Part shown: in pieces, positions 37,824 through 49,223 of the stretch
Numbering within the stretch: the stretch's first letter is position 1
Layout: each line of letters begins with the position of its first letter
Source of the DNA: Salminus brasiliensis
Lineage: Eukaryota; Chordata; Actinopteri; Characiformes; Bryconidae
DNA: 64,000 bases
Reading direction: 5' to 3'
Assembly: GCF_030463535.1 (NCBI RefSeq)
Contig: NC_132893.1
Location: 10,325,771-10,389,770 of the forward strand
Notes under the pieces: model-generated
The model's input: only the letters and a program-made list of their open reading frames with translations
Database searches by the model: none
What the model was told of the DNA's origin: nothing
Program-made: the position numbers and the translations under genes

Positions 37824-39413
37824 TATTTAACAGCCCAAACTCAATGCAGAACTGCTTGTACTCGGAAAGATGGAAGAATTTATATAAATTCTAATAAGAT
37901 TTATAAAGCAGATTTTCCAACGTTACAATTACAAACCATGACCGTCTCAGCACTGCAGAATTTGTCTGAAATACTATGAGTGACACTGATATTACTTTTT
38001 AATACAAGCAGAAAAGTGATAGAATAAATGGGTAGAATCAAGTAAATCATGTAAATCACTCACCTGCCAACTATGCAGTTCACTAACCTGACAGTGCGAC
38101 TGGGAAGGGCCAGTCAGTCCTGGCCTGGCACCTTCTTGATGCTCCTGGAGAGAACGATGGACCCCAGGCGGCACAGGTGAAGTATCATCTCTGAGGTAGA
38201 GGACCAGACGCAGCCAAAAGCTCTCCCAGCTGTCCACAAAGACAGAGCAGACGGACCTGTCCCACAGCCAGCAGTGGAGCGAGAAGAGCTGAGGAAACGG
38301 CTCCCTTACTGGTCTATAAGTGGTCAGGGGGCTGAAGATGATGATCCTGATGTCTGGCTTTTCCCGAAAAGTGTCCAGAAGCGTACGGCAGTGCTTCTTC
38401 AGGACCACGCTGCATCAGGAGGAGAACAGTGTAGAACGATGGTGCCAAAGCCACCTGGCGACATCCAGGAAGCGAGCACCTGGTAAAAAGGAGAACGTGG
38501 TGTTACTCTTTAGGGTCAATACTTTGAGGGTTTTACAGAAGAATCTTCAACAGTGAGAACACCGCCCTAAGGAGTCTTCCTCTGTGCCGGAGCAGGTGAA
38601 GAGCTGAGGTCCTTGAACCAGTTAGCAGAGGTGAGAACTTGCTGTGGTGGAAGAGCCCTCTGCTTTTTCCAGCCACACAGACAGTTCCAGGCTCTCTCAG
38701 ATGCGGGAGTGGAGATGACGACCCTCTGTGTCTGTGGCGCCGGTAGTGTTGGAATTAAGATGGTCACGTTAGAGGAGTCACGGGCAGCCTCCAGCCTCGT
38801 CAGCGAAGTTTGACTGCCTCTAAAACAGCAGCTGGATCGACCGTACAAGCTTGACGACCTCCTGGAGAGCTCGTACCTGAGCAGGCGGACAGAAACAGAC
38901 AGAAACGCGATAACAGGGAGCAGAGAGCACAAGGATTACAACAACTGGCTCAGATAAAGACAAAACCACAAAAGTGGTACCAAGTTACCCATTAAAGAGT
39001 ACAATAGACTTTATTACCTGAATGTGGTCAATGATCACAGTGGTGATGGTTGCAGTGTGTTACAATATTCAAACAGCATGAAATCCTTGTTCACTGTAAT
39101 TATGATGTTTCACGCATCATTATGCAGTAGAGAGCATGAAAATCAAGGGTAAGATTGATAAACTGAACTGTGAAGTCTGCAGACAAGACAAATCTGCTCA
39201 GAGTAGAAACAGAACCTGATGCATGAGCAAAAGCAGTACTTGAACTAGTACATACTGACCTAGCTGCTCCTATAGATCCAGTGGGGGTGGGGAGGGCAAC
39301 TCCAGACAAGCAGCTCCAGACAGGGAGCTCAGGACATGAGGGGAGAGAGAGAAAAAGATGACGATTAGAACAAGCTTTACGTTTAGTGAGAGACCTGTAG
39401 CAGAAATAGTTAC

Positions 39414-39902
39414 AAACACAACCACAATAATAGTGATAAAAAGCCTGTAATCAGAGCAGGACAGAACAGTGGTGAAATGTAATCAGAGCAGGACAGAACA
39501 CAGAACTGGAGAGTTCTCTGAAAGCTGGTGTTAAAGAGAGAAGTTTATCATCTAGATTTAAAGACTGAGAGTGTGTCTGATTCCCGGATATTAACAGGGA
39601 GCTTGTTCCAAAGTTGGGGGCTTTGTAAAAGAACGCTCTTCCTCCTGCACTGTTTTTTCTAATACGTGGGACTGATAATAGGCCAGCATCTTGCGAGCGG
39701 AGTGTACGTGGAGGGCTGTAAGGTGTAAGAAGTTCCTCCAGATAATGTGGGGTTTAGAAGTATTTTATGATCTGTACTGAATTTAACAGGTAACCAGTGT
39801 AAGGATGAAAGAATTGGACTAATATGATCAGATTTCCTAGCTCAAGTTCGTACCCTGGCAGCAGCATTCTGAACAAGCTGGAGCTTATGAAGAGATTTAC
39901 CT
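39414..39902 (-). mobile_element. LINE RT tail, unit 3 module C
   Basis: Copy of 7030-7518 with substitutions shared with unit 4 (for example near 39547 and 39700). Confidence 0.85.
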
Positions 39903-40127
39903 GAACTTCCTGCAGAAATGTTCTGTGAGCGGTAAGCCTGAAACATCCACTGTTAGAATTGTGTCCCTACTGACGGATAGGGGTACTGAAATTTAAGTGT
40001 TTCTTTGCTGCTTTGGACATCTTCGTCCTTTGAGTCCGGATCACGTCAAAAAGTCAATGGTCTAAAACAAATATGAAACTTAAAATATCAAAAGGGATCC
40101 GGGTTAAAGTAACCTCAAGGTCTAAGA

Positions 40128-41321
40128 ATATGGCGACCCGTAATTCCTAAGACAAGCGGTCTAATTAATTTACTTAAGGTCACCTCGGGTACAGAGTCTC
40201 AGAGTCAGTAGAGCGCCTGAATTGACTCAGAATCACTCATTGGGATGACGGCGGCCGCCTCTGTCGGTTTCTGATCCTGTCTCTGAAAACTCTGGACCCA
40301 GAGGAATATTGGGATCTCGGTGGAACCTCCAAAACTGTGATAGTGGGATTTGCTTCTCTGCGCATTGTTTCAAAGTAACAAAACGTACAAGACAAGAACA
40401 CCAGATTCACCATTTGACATTTTTTGACTGATGGAATTTGGCTTCCCTCTGTAACCCAGCTGTGCTGTGAACACACGTGCCTGGAGCGGTGGGCAAAAGT
40501 ACGTAAAGGTCTTGCTCAAGACCTGTACTGCTACAGGGTCTGTAATGAACCACAGAGCTTTAGAGAGATTCAGCTAAATCAACATTCTGGGTTGAGGCTA
40601 TGAAAGAGGAGAGGACTTCCCTCATTGAATATGACACATTTACTCTGACCCCTCTCCCAGAAGCTGAGCATGCAGTGAGGGGAAGGAGGGTCTAAGATTA
40701 AAAACTGTAGATGGAGCAGAAACGTTCTCTAGATGAAAATGGCTTTACACTGAAATCAGGAGGATAACACTGATAATCTGGGTCCATGATCATTTACCAG
40801 TTTTCCTACTCTTAGGATGGAGGCAGCAGCAGCACAATCCCTGAATATCGTTAAGAGCAGTAGTATTGAATGATGGTGTAGCAAAAGAATTTATATCAAT
40901 TCTAATAAGATTTTTAAAGCAGATTTTCTGAAGCTCCAGTTATAAACCATGTGGAGGACAGACAGTCTCCATACTGCAGGGTTAGTCTGAGACACTATGA
41001 GGGACACTGATTTATTACTGTTTAAAACAAGCAGAGAAATGACAGAATAAATGATGATTAAATCCAGTAAATCATGTAAATCACTCACCTGCCCACTGTC
41101 CAGCTCACTGACCTGAACGCCGGTCGGAGGGCCGGTCGCTCGACGCTCTGTGAAGAATCACAGCTCGAGCTTCTAAAGCAGAACCGCGTCCAAACACGCG
41201 CGCAAATATACCGGAGATCACGTGAACGCCGGAAGTGACGCTTCGTTACGCAATCACGTTTCAAGGCGCGTCGGTTCCCCGGTCCCGCTGCAGACCCGAG
41301 CAACGAGCTAGCAGTGTGAAG
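40128..41321. repeat. Module D of unit 3
   Basis: Copy of 7744-8937, unit 4 type. CpG block 41089-41319, in which an ATG of units 1 and 2 reads ATA. Confidence 0.85.
41089..41319 (-). promoter_or_regulatory. CpG-rich block facing left, unit 3
   Basis: Copy of 8705-8935. E-box and donor kept, two or three substitutions including loss of the upstream ATG. Confidence 0.55.
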
Positions 41322-41653
41322 CTAGCAACACTTGGACAGAGTAGCGAACGAAATCCTGTCAAAATAAAAGTCCCTCCTAAACCTGAATACAAATATTTCT
41401 GACTCTCTAAACTGAAAATGATAAACTAGTTTAAGAAAACAGTGTTTACAACTATTTAAAAGATTATTAAAAGTAACTCTAATTAATAACTGTAAATAAT
41501 AACAGATATAAAGGAAAATTGCTTCTATACTGAGTGTTGCTGGGAATAGTTTTTCTTTCTCTGGCATTTTATTAATATAATCTTAATCAGGAAACATAAA
41601 TCTTTAATAAAAGTGGCATTATGAAGGAAAATATACAGCTTTAGACACTGGCA

Positions 41654-42574
41654 CCATGTTTATCCCGCAATGACAAAGTGAAAACAGAGTTTTCTAATAA
41701 ATTTCTGCAAATTTATTTAAAAAAAGAAAAACTAAAATGTTGCAGTGACATAAGTATTCAGACCCTTTACTTAGTACTTAGGTGAAGCACCTTTGGCAGT
41801 GATTACAGCCTCCAGTCTTCTTGGGTATGATGCCGCAAGGTTTGCTCACCTGGATTTGGGGATTTTCGGCCTTTCTTCTCTGCAGATCCTCTCCGTAAGG
41901 TTGGATGAGGGCGTCGGTGGACAGCTATTCTCAGGGCTCTTCAAAGATTTTAATAAGGTGTAAAGCAGGGCTCTAGTTGTCCACTCTGGAGCATTCACAG
42001 GGTCGTCTCTAAGCCACTCCTGTGTTGTGTTGAGTCACTGTCTCGTTGGAAGGTGATCCTTTGCCCCGTCTGAGGTCCTGAGTGCTCTGGACCAGGTTTC
42101 CTTTAAGAATATATCTGTACTCCATTCAGCTTTCCCTCAACCCTGACCCAGTCTCCCTGTCCCAGACCCTGAAAAATACCCCCACAGCCTGAAGCTTCAC
42201 TGAAAGAATGGTGTTGGGCAGGTGAGGAGCAGGACCTGGTTTCCACCAGACATGACTCTTAGAACTGAGGCCAAAAAGTTCAATCCTGGTTGCATCAGAC
42301 CAGAGAACCTTGTTTCTTATAGTCTGAGGGTCCTTTAGGGGCTCTCCTGTATCTGACCACTCTGCCATAAAGCCCAGATTGGTGGAGAGCTGCAGTGATG
42401 GTTGCGCTTCTGGACGTTTCTGTAAACTGGATCTTTTTGAACCAGAGTGACCGTTTGGGTTCTTGGTCACCTCTCTTACCAAGGCCCTTCTCCCCTGATT
42501 ACTTAGTTTGGTGGGAGGTCAGCGCTAGGAAAAGTGCTGCTTATTCCAGACTCCTTCATTTAAGAGTTGTGTGA
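41654..42574 (-). mobile_element. Tc1 transposase relic, unit 3
   Basis: Copy of 9270-10190. A TGA of units 1 and 2 reads TGG here, so the open stretch is 118 codons (42126-42482). Confidence 0.88.
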
Positions 42575-42760
42575 TAATTATTCAAGCTTATTTAACTTGA
42601 AATATCTAATCTACTGAGAATGAGGCCACAGTGTGGGAGTTCACTTCATTTGACAGTAATGGACCCAAAAGAGGAAAAGACAGACACAGATCAGATTTCA
42701 TTTGAAGGATTAACTAAAAATATTTTATGTACACAAATAAAATATTCATCAAATAACTCC

Positions 42761-43155
42761 TCACATTCTTTCAATCTTTTTTAAACAAGGACAGAAGTGT
42801 TCATGTTGAGCCTCCTCTCGTTGAGCTCTGGCAGCTTCCTCTCTCAGAAACTCCAGCACCTCTGCAGAGTCAGTACGCCTTCTCCTTTTAGCTGCTGGAC
42901 TTCCTGAGGGGGGACAGGAGGCACTCCTGCTGGTGGAGGGGACTGACTGGCTCACAGGGTCGGACTTGGCACAGGAGGGCGCGTCATCTTCCCCTTTGTA
43001 GGCCCCCTCTGTGTCTGAGCCTTTACTGGTTGAGGCCACTGAAGGTTTGCCTCCCAGGATGACATGCACTGCCCCAAACCAGCGCCATGTGGCTGCTGTG
43101 GCCTCACCCTGCTCAGTGTCCATCCCTGTAGGGGGACGTCTTAGCTCCTAAAAGA
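42761..43155 (-). pseudogene. Myb/SANT-like terminal exon, unit 3
   Basis: Copy of 10377-10771; frame intact, with Val in place of Ala after the His of GAVH. Confidence 0.7.
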
Positions 43156-44283
43156 CATACATGTGATGGTACAGTGTTGTCCCTATTAGCTGCCTTATGA
43201 GGGGTTCAGTGTCCTCATCTGTCCCCAAGTAAAAATATATATAATGAGAACAGCTTGTTAGAAATAGGGTGATTAATAAAGCTGAACTGAACAGACAGTG
43301 CTTGCGGTTGTTCACTGAATAAAGATCATTTCAGCTCAGTTCCAGTAAATAAGCCAGGTGTAGAGAAGCAGGGGAGCGGGTTCGTCTCTCTAAACTCTAC
43401 ATTTCTAGGACTGCTTTACTGCTCATTGGATCAGATCAGTAATATTAGTGAATCTGAGCGTTTAGGACTTGTGTGCTGCTTCCTCTATTTGCCGTGGTCT
43501 CTGGGAGCACTCAGTGATCTCACTCCTAAATCTTTAACACTCTTCCTGGGTGGGATCCTCTCATGTCTTCTTTCGTCTCCTCCGGTTTTTGGACAGGCGG
43601 CATGATGGAGCCACAAACCCAGTTTCCGGGTCCCGGAGGAGAGGAGGAGGATCAGTCGGAAAAAGCAGTAAATTTGGGGGTTTCTGGAAGCAGCACGAGG
43701 CTTTTTAACACAGTTAAGGTCAAAGTGCTTCTCAGCTCCTCAGCTCTACTGCGCCACCTGCTGTTCTAATAAAACACTAGACCTCCATCGCCTGATTCAC
43801 TTGTGTTCATCAGCTTCGTCCAGACTGAGACGGGAGCTCCATACAGTGATGTCTGCCTGCGTTTCTTCTCTTCACTGAATGTCATTTTATCTCCATTTAA
43901 CTGCATGTATTTGATCTGAGTGTGTAACTGCTTTGTTCTCCTCGTAAATAAAAATAGTCACGTTTGATAATATTTGATGATGTGAAAAATCCCCCTGTTT
44001 AATCTGCATGTAGACTGAACATCTGCTGAACACAGAAATAAACAGAAACACTTCAGTGTTTTATTAGAGCTCATTTCACATCGTCTCCAGTTAAAACCCT
44101 CCAATACGGAGGAGCTTTATCAAGCACTTTTATTCTCTTTAGTCGGTTTGGAAACAACACCTGACCTTCAGAGAGAAACTGCTGCATGTTTTGTTGTGTT
44201 TTTAAATGAAAGTCCAGCAGATTCACACAGTTTCTACATTTCTGTTTCATTTCAGTTCATATTTCAGTTCATATTCAGCTCGT

Positions 44284-44434
44284 TGCTCCCGGGAAAGTGA
44301 CGCGCCTTGGACGTCATTACGTTCAGTGACGTGCGAAGCGTCACTTCGGGCGATCACGTGATCTCCGGTATTTTGAGCGAGACTCTGAACCGCTGTTTGG
44401 ATTCGGTTCTTCTTTAGAAGCTCGACTCGTAACA
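44284..44434 (+). promoter_or_regulatory. CpG-rich block facing right, unit 3
   Basis: Copy of 11855-12005; palindrome and CRE-like site kept. Confidence 0.6.
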
Positions 44435-44463
44435 ACCTGATTAAATCAACATTAGCGCTTCGT

Positions 44464-46206
44464 GTTTCCCGCATTAAGTTTGGGCTGTTAAATGTAGGAT
44501 CTCTAGAAGCTAAAGCAGTCCCTGTCACTGAGATTATTACTGAAAACCTCCTCAGTTCACTGTGTCTTTGTGAAACGGGGGTTAAACCTAATGAATCATT
44601 GCTTTGAATGAATCGACTCCCCCAGGCTTGAACTCCTGCAGTTCTCCTCGCAGGTCTGGTCACAGCAGTGGAGTAGCCTCGGTCTCTGATCCAGTTCTGG
44701 ACATAAACCCAAAACTCAGGTTCTGAAGTGAAATCGTTTCTAGTGCTGAGTCTGAAAGAGGCAGACTCTTCCCCGGCTTCTAAAAAGCAGCTCTCTCTTC
44801 TGTTTATTACAGTCTGTCGTCCTCCTGGACTTTATACACATTCACTGAGTGAATTTGCTGACTTCTTATCAGAGGGAGCTTTCTCTACTGATAAGACTTT
44901 AAATGTTGGAGATTTCAATATTCACTTGGAGACTCAGGACCCCTCAGAACTGGTTTAATCAATCTTAGATGTCCAACTCCGAGATGCAACCATACACACC
45001 TAGTTCTGACCCTGGGTATTGAGACAGTCAGCATAGTCAGCATCTCTCAGCCTGACTCCATCTCTGACCACTACCTAACCATGTAGTCTTAAACCAGGAG
45101 ATCCCCCTGCAGCCTCGCTTTATGAGCAAGCGTACCATAGCAACCTCTACAGCTACTGTCTTTATTAATAACCCTCCAGATTTAACCATCTCCTGCCCAT
45201 CTCCTCCTCTAGATCCTGAGCATGAAACAGATGATCTGCTGTCTGTGCTCCGCTCTAATCTTGACCATGTTGCATTAATTAGGAAAAGGTCAGTGTCTTG
45301 GTATGATGACCGTCTGCGTCCTCTAAAACAGAGAACTCGTATTTACTCTTTATTTGCTGCAGCTGGGCAACATAATCTGTAAACATGGCATTGACTTGAC
45401 TTTCATTGACACCCAGCTCTACTTATCCACCTTAATAAAATATCAGACTGTCTGAAAGACAGAGAGAGGTCTTACTTATTGATCCAAACATGCAAATATT
45501 GCTGTAGATTTAGACGGATTCTCAGTCTTACCCAGTAGCACTGTAAAAAGCCTAGGAGCTGTTTCTGGTTAAAACTGCCTTCTTCCACCTACGTAATATT
45601 GCTAAACTGGGTAATGTACTCTCCTTACATCACGCAGAGAAGCTGGTGCAGCATTCATAACTTCTAGATTGGATGACTGTAAAGCTCTTCTGGTTGGAAG
45701 TTCATGTAAACCATTAAAAAAAAAGCTCCAACTAGTTCAGAATGCAGCTGCTCGAGAGCTCACTAGCACACTAATCTACTTCCTTTACAGGCCGGACATC
45801 AGTCTGATCTGACCTCTCCTGTAACCTTTTCCTGTGCTCCTCCTAACCCTCTGTGTTTTCCCTCCTTTCTGTTTTCTGTCTCTTTCACATGTACTGAGAA
45901 GCCCGGGGCCAACTGCTCCATCCTGGTACCGCCTGACCTGACCTGGCTCTCCACTGCCCTCCTGCCCGCTGTCCTGCTCTGGAGCCTCACATTGACTCAT
46001 CCTCACCTCCCTGCATGACTCTGCTTCTGACTGTTTACCTGCATGGACTTTATCTCTCTCACTCACATTCTCATCTTGTTTGTCTTGATGCAAAATTGAC
46101 CTTTTTGTTTTGTTATTGTTTTGATTCCTGTTTTGATTTTTATTATGATCCAGTGTCGACTGGAGGAGGATGGGTTCCCCCTTTCAGTCTTGGTTCCTCA
46201 TCAGAG
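44464..46206 (+). mobile_element. L2/Rex1-type LINE relic, unit 3
   Basis: Copy of 12035-13815 with a 38 bp deletion near 45569 in the RT remnant and several substitutions shared with unit 4. Confidence 0.85.
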
Positions 46207-47218
46207 AGCATCAGCCATGATATCTGTGTGTGTTTTCTGTTCTGTACCACAGTGGGAAAGACGTGAGCAGGATTGTGCTTTCCAGGTTAAACTGATGAAC
46301 TTCTACAAAAGCAGACATTCAGAGCTGTGGGAACGTCAGTGTAAATGGACTTGGTCTAAAATGAAGATCCCGATCCTGCTTCTGGACTCACAGCACTGCA
46401 CATTTTAACCTGACCAGCAAACTGATGGACAGGGACTGCTGGCATGTTTCAGGGCTTGTGAATGATAATTGTCGGCTCTTCACACCCAGTTTCTGAAAGT
46501 TTCACTTGTATCTTTTTCCTCCTGAACCTTTTATTTAAGAAAGGACCGACCGTGTTACTTCTACAATTAAGAGTCACAGAACTGCACCAAAGGTAGCAGG
46601 GTAGGAGGCTGTGGATCATTGAGGCTGGTAAGAGATGCTCCTTTAGGTTCATTAGAAAACTCCTTCTACATTAAACAGCATTAATTACTGCTTTAGTTTA
46701 TCACCTCAACATATAACTTAAAGCCCACTGACAGCCGTAGATTAGCTACAACTGCTTTCTGAAACCTGGGCTGATTTATTTACAACATTAAAAGTGAACT
46801 TCTGACCCCGTTCATCACACCGTTTATAATATAGTGAAGTTGAGGTCTAGAGCTTTGGGGAGAGAAATAAAGGAACCAGCACAACAGATCTGATCCTCAA
46901 GTGAAATCTTTTATTATTTTCAACACAAACAAACAACGGTCAACATCATAAAACTTCAGCGTGAGAGAAGACCAAAATAAACAGAACCGCACATCCCATC
47001 TTACTAAATAACCTAGAAAAAGAAAAACACTAAACACAGCGGTCTTACCTCCTCCCTCATAACACAGCAGAAAAGACAAATAATAATAATAAACAAATAA
47101 ATGACCCTCACCCCGACACTGATGTGACCAGAGCTAGACTACTGACCATCACCATATTTATAGGAAAATAACACAATTACCAGCTAATAACACAATTACC
47201 AGCTGGATCAACGTCACC

Positions 47219-47331
<113 letters not shown>

Positions 47332-47562
47332 AACAAGACACAAACTGGTCACCAGATGGCAGCACTAACTGTTTCAGCCATACAAAACTTGATGAAACAG
47401 ATCTTGAAGGAATCTTGAACTTGGGGGTTCATCACCACAATGAGTCTAAACGAGCTCAAACGCTGTGTGATGTGAATCAGTGCAGGACAGCTAATCATTT
47501 CTGAAAGATTGAGAATCTTGGTAATGAGCATGGGCGAGCTCTCTAGCTAGAACCTCCCTCCC

Positions 47563-47690
47563 TGTTTTTTGGTGTTGTGTTATTTTGTGTTGTGGTGTGT
47601 TTTGGTGTTGTGTTGTGTTGTGGTGTGTTTTGGTGTTGTGTTGTGTTGTGGTGTGTTTTGGTGTTGTGTTGTTGTGTTTTGGTGTGTTGT
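47563..47690. repeat. GT-rich ~28 bp minisatellite (unit 3 only)
   Basis: Tandem copies of a ~28 bp GT-rich motif starting GGTGTTGTGTTGTG and ending GTGTTTT. Two copies are perfect and the flanking ones are variant. It abuts the RT fragment. Confidence 0.93.
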
Positions 47691-47930
47691 GTGTCCTCAC
47701 AGTGCTGCCGGGCTTCTCCAGGTGAGAAAGAGCTCTGTGTAGAAGACAGATGACAGCATCATCCACCTTGACACCAGACTGGTAGGCACTGAAGAGAGTC
47801 CATGGATGGGCTCACCAGAGGGCGGATGTGGTTAAAAGACCAGCCTCTCCAGTGATTTCATCAGATGAGAAGCCAGTACCACCGGCCTGAAGCTGTTGGG
47901 TCCTTTGGGTGCTGTGTTTTATGCACAGGT
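47691..47930 (-). mobile_element. L2/CR1-type reverse-transcriptase N-terminal fragment (unit 3 only)
   Basis: Minus-strand frames read PKGPNSFRPVVLASHLMK, then, after a stop and frame change, VDDAVICLLHRALSHLEK and PGSTVR. This is the order of the early RT motifs in CR1/L2-type LINEs. The next expected residues (the FDFSSAFN region) are replaced by the minisatellite. Units 1 and 2 lack the segment entirely. Confidence 0.85.
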
Positions 47931-48255
47931 ACCACACAAGATGAGGGAAGAACGGCCTTTGTAGCGTCTCCTCAGGGCGCAACAAAGAGCTGAGGACCTC
48001 GCAGCATTTAGTAGATGTGAAAACTGGCTGTGGTGGTGGAGGAGCCCTCTGCTTTTCCAGGTCCTCTCCGGTGCGGGAGTGGAGATGATAACCCTCTGTG
48101 TCCGCTACGTTGGTAGGGCTGGATTTAAGATGGCCAGCGTTAGAGGAGTCTCCAGACTCGTCTTCCGTTGGTGGAGTCTGGACTGCCTCTACAACAATAG
48201 CAGTAAAGCTTGATGACCTCCTTGCAGAGCGCCTGGAGATCTCACTCCTCCGCGG
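47815..48255 (-). pseudogene. 147-codon open stretch without ATG (unit 3 only in full)
   Basis: Minus-strand frame of exactly 147 sense codons between TGA at 48256-48258 and TGA at 47812-47814, with no methionine, so start-based ORF calls miss it. It begins with an Arg/Ser-rich part, has a proline run (APPPPQP), and ends where an overlapping frame shows RT motifs. Units 1 and 2 keep only the first ~60 codons. It is probably an old, frame-shifted part of a LINE ORF2 upstream of RT. The protein itself is unrecognised. Confidence 0.5.
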
Positions 48256-48476
48256 TCACCAAGTACCTCCAGAGTAAACACAGAGCAACGCAAACGACGA
48301 TCAGTGAGACAGTACTGTACAATAACACAGGGAGCAGAGAGCACAAGCATCACAACAACAGTCTCAGATGAAGACAGAGCTGATACAGGAGAGAATAAGA
48401 CACACTCCTGAACTGATTCTTTTTTTAGACAAAAACGATCCTTCCTTTAGTGAGTACTTGTGAGTATCAGACAATA

Positions 48477-48954
48477 TTAATATCTGATCATCAGACTGCT
48501 GCAAAACAATTCCATCATTTGATGATGAAGATATGTCAAGTCTGAAATATCCACATCGTACACATCCTCATTTTTCTTACACTGCTGTTGTGATGTTGTG
48601 GAAACCATCTGAAGCACTACTGCATTTCCTGACATAGCTGTTTCTAGCCACCTGATCTGAGAATGAATTCACAGCAGGGCTTTTCTCAGAGGGCTATTCA
48701 CCAGTGAAGATTCACATGCAACCATGGTTTCATTTTCCAAAAGGGAATTGATCATTGTGGATAACCCTTCTTCTGCTTCCTGGGACATGGGACATTGAGC
48801 ATGATGAGGCCTATCAGCTGTTTTTGCTTGCAGCACTTTAACCAGAGATGCCCCCTTTATTGACCCAATATCATTCATTCTGAGACCAGAAATGTTTTGG
48901 AATATCAACAAAAACTGGTAAGTCATTAGTTTCAGTCTCATTATTCTCACTTGG
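48477..48954 (-). pseudogene. Decayed coding-like stretch, unit 3
   Basis: Copy of 15445-15921 with one extra T in a plus-strand T-run near 48822. That base shifts the frame and by chance joins two frames into a 93-codon ORF starting at an ATG (48669-48950). Confidence 0.5.
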
Positions 48955-49223
48955 CTACAAACTAAATTTGGATCCCTGAAAAATTCTCTGCTTTAAACAA
49001 CACTGAGAATCAAAATATTCCAAGACAATATCTTAGTTGTCTTCACTGGGATCCAGATTTGTTTTAAATTGGAAAATTCTGTGAGACTGAAATTATTTTA
49101 AGGCTTTGGACATCTTCGTCCTTTCAGTCCGGATCACTGCAAAAAGGTCAGTGGTAGAAAAACACATTTGAAAATTAAAATATCAAAAGGGATCCGGGTT
49201 AAAGTAACCTGAAGGTCTAAGAA

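Larger units (their letters stand above)
37248..40127. repeat. Module C of unit 3 (contains the type switch)
   Basis: Copy of 4876-7743, 12 bp longer because of an insertion near 39178. The left part matches units 1 and 2. From about 38950 it shares bases and indels with unit 4. Minus stretch 38567-38932. Confidence 0.85.

Noticed and set aside
47491..47766. 91-codon Thr/His/Asn-rich minus ORF of unit 3
   Set aside because: The first ~30 codons are the RT fragment and the rest is the GT-rich minisatellite read as protein.
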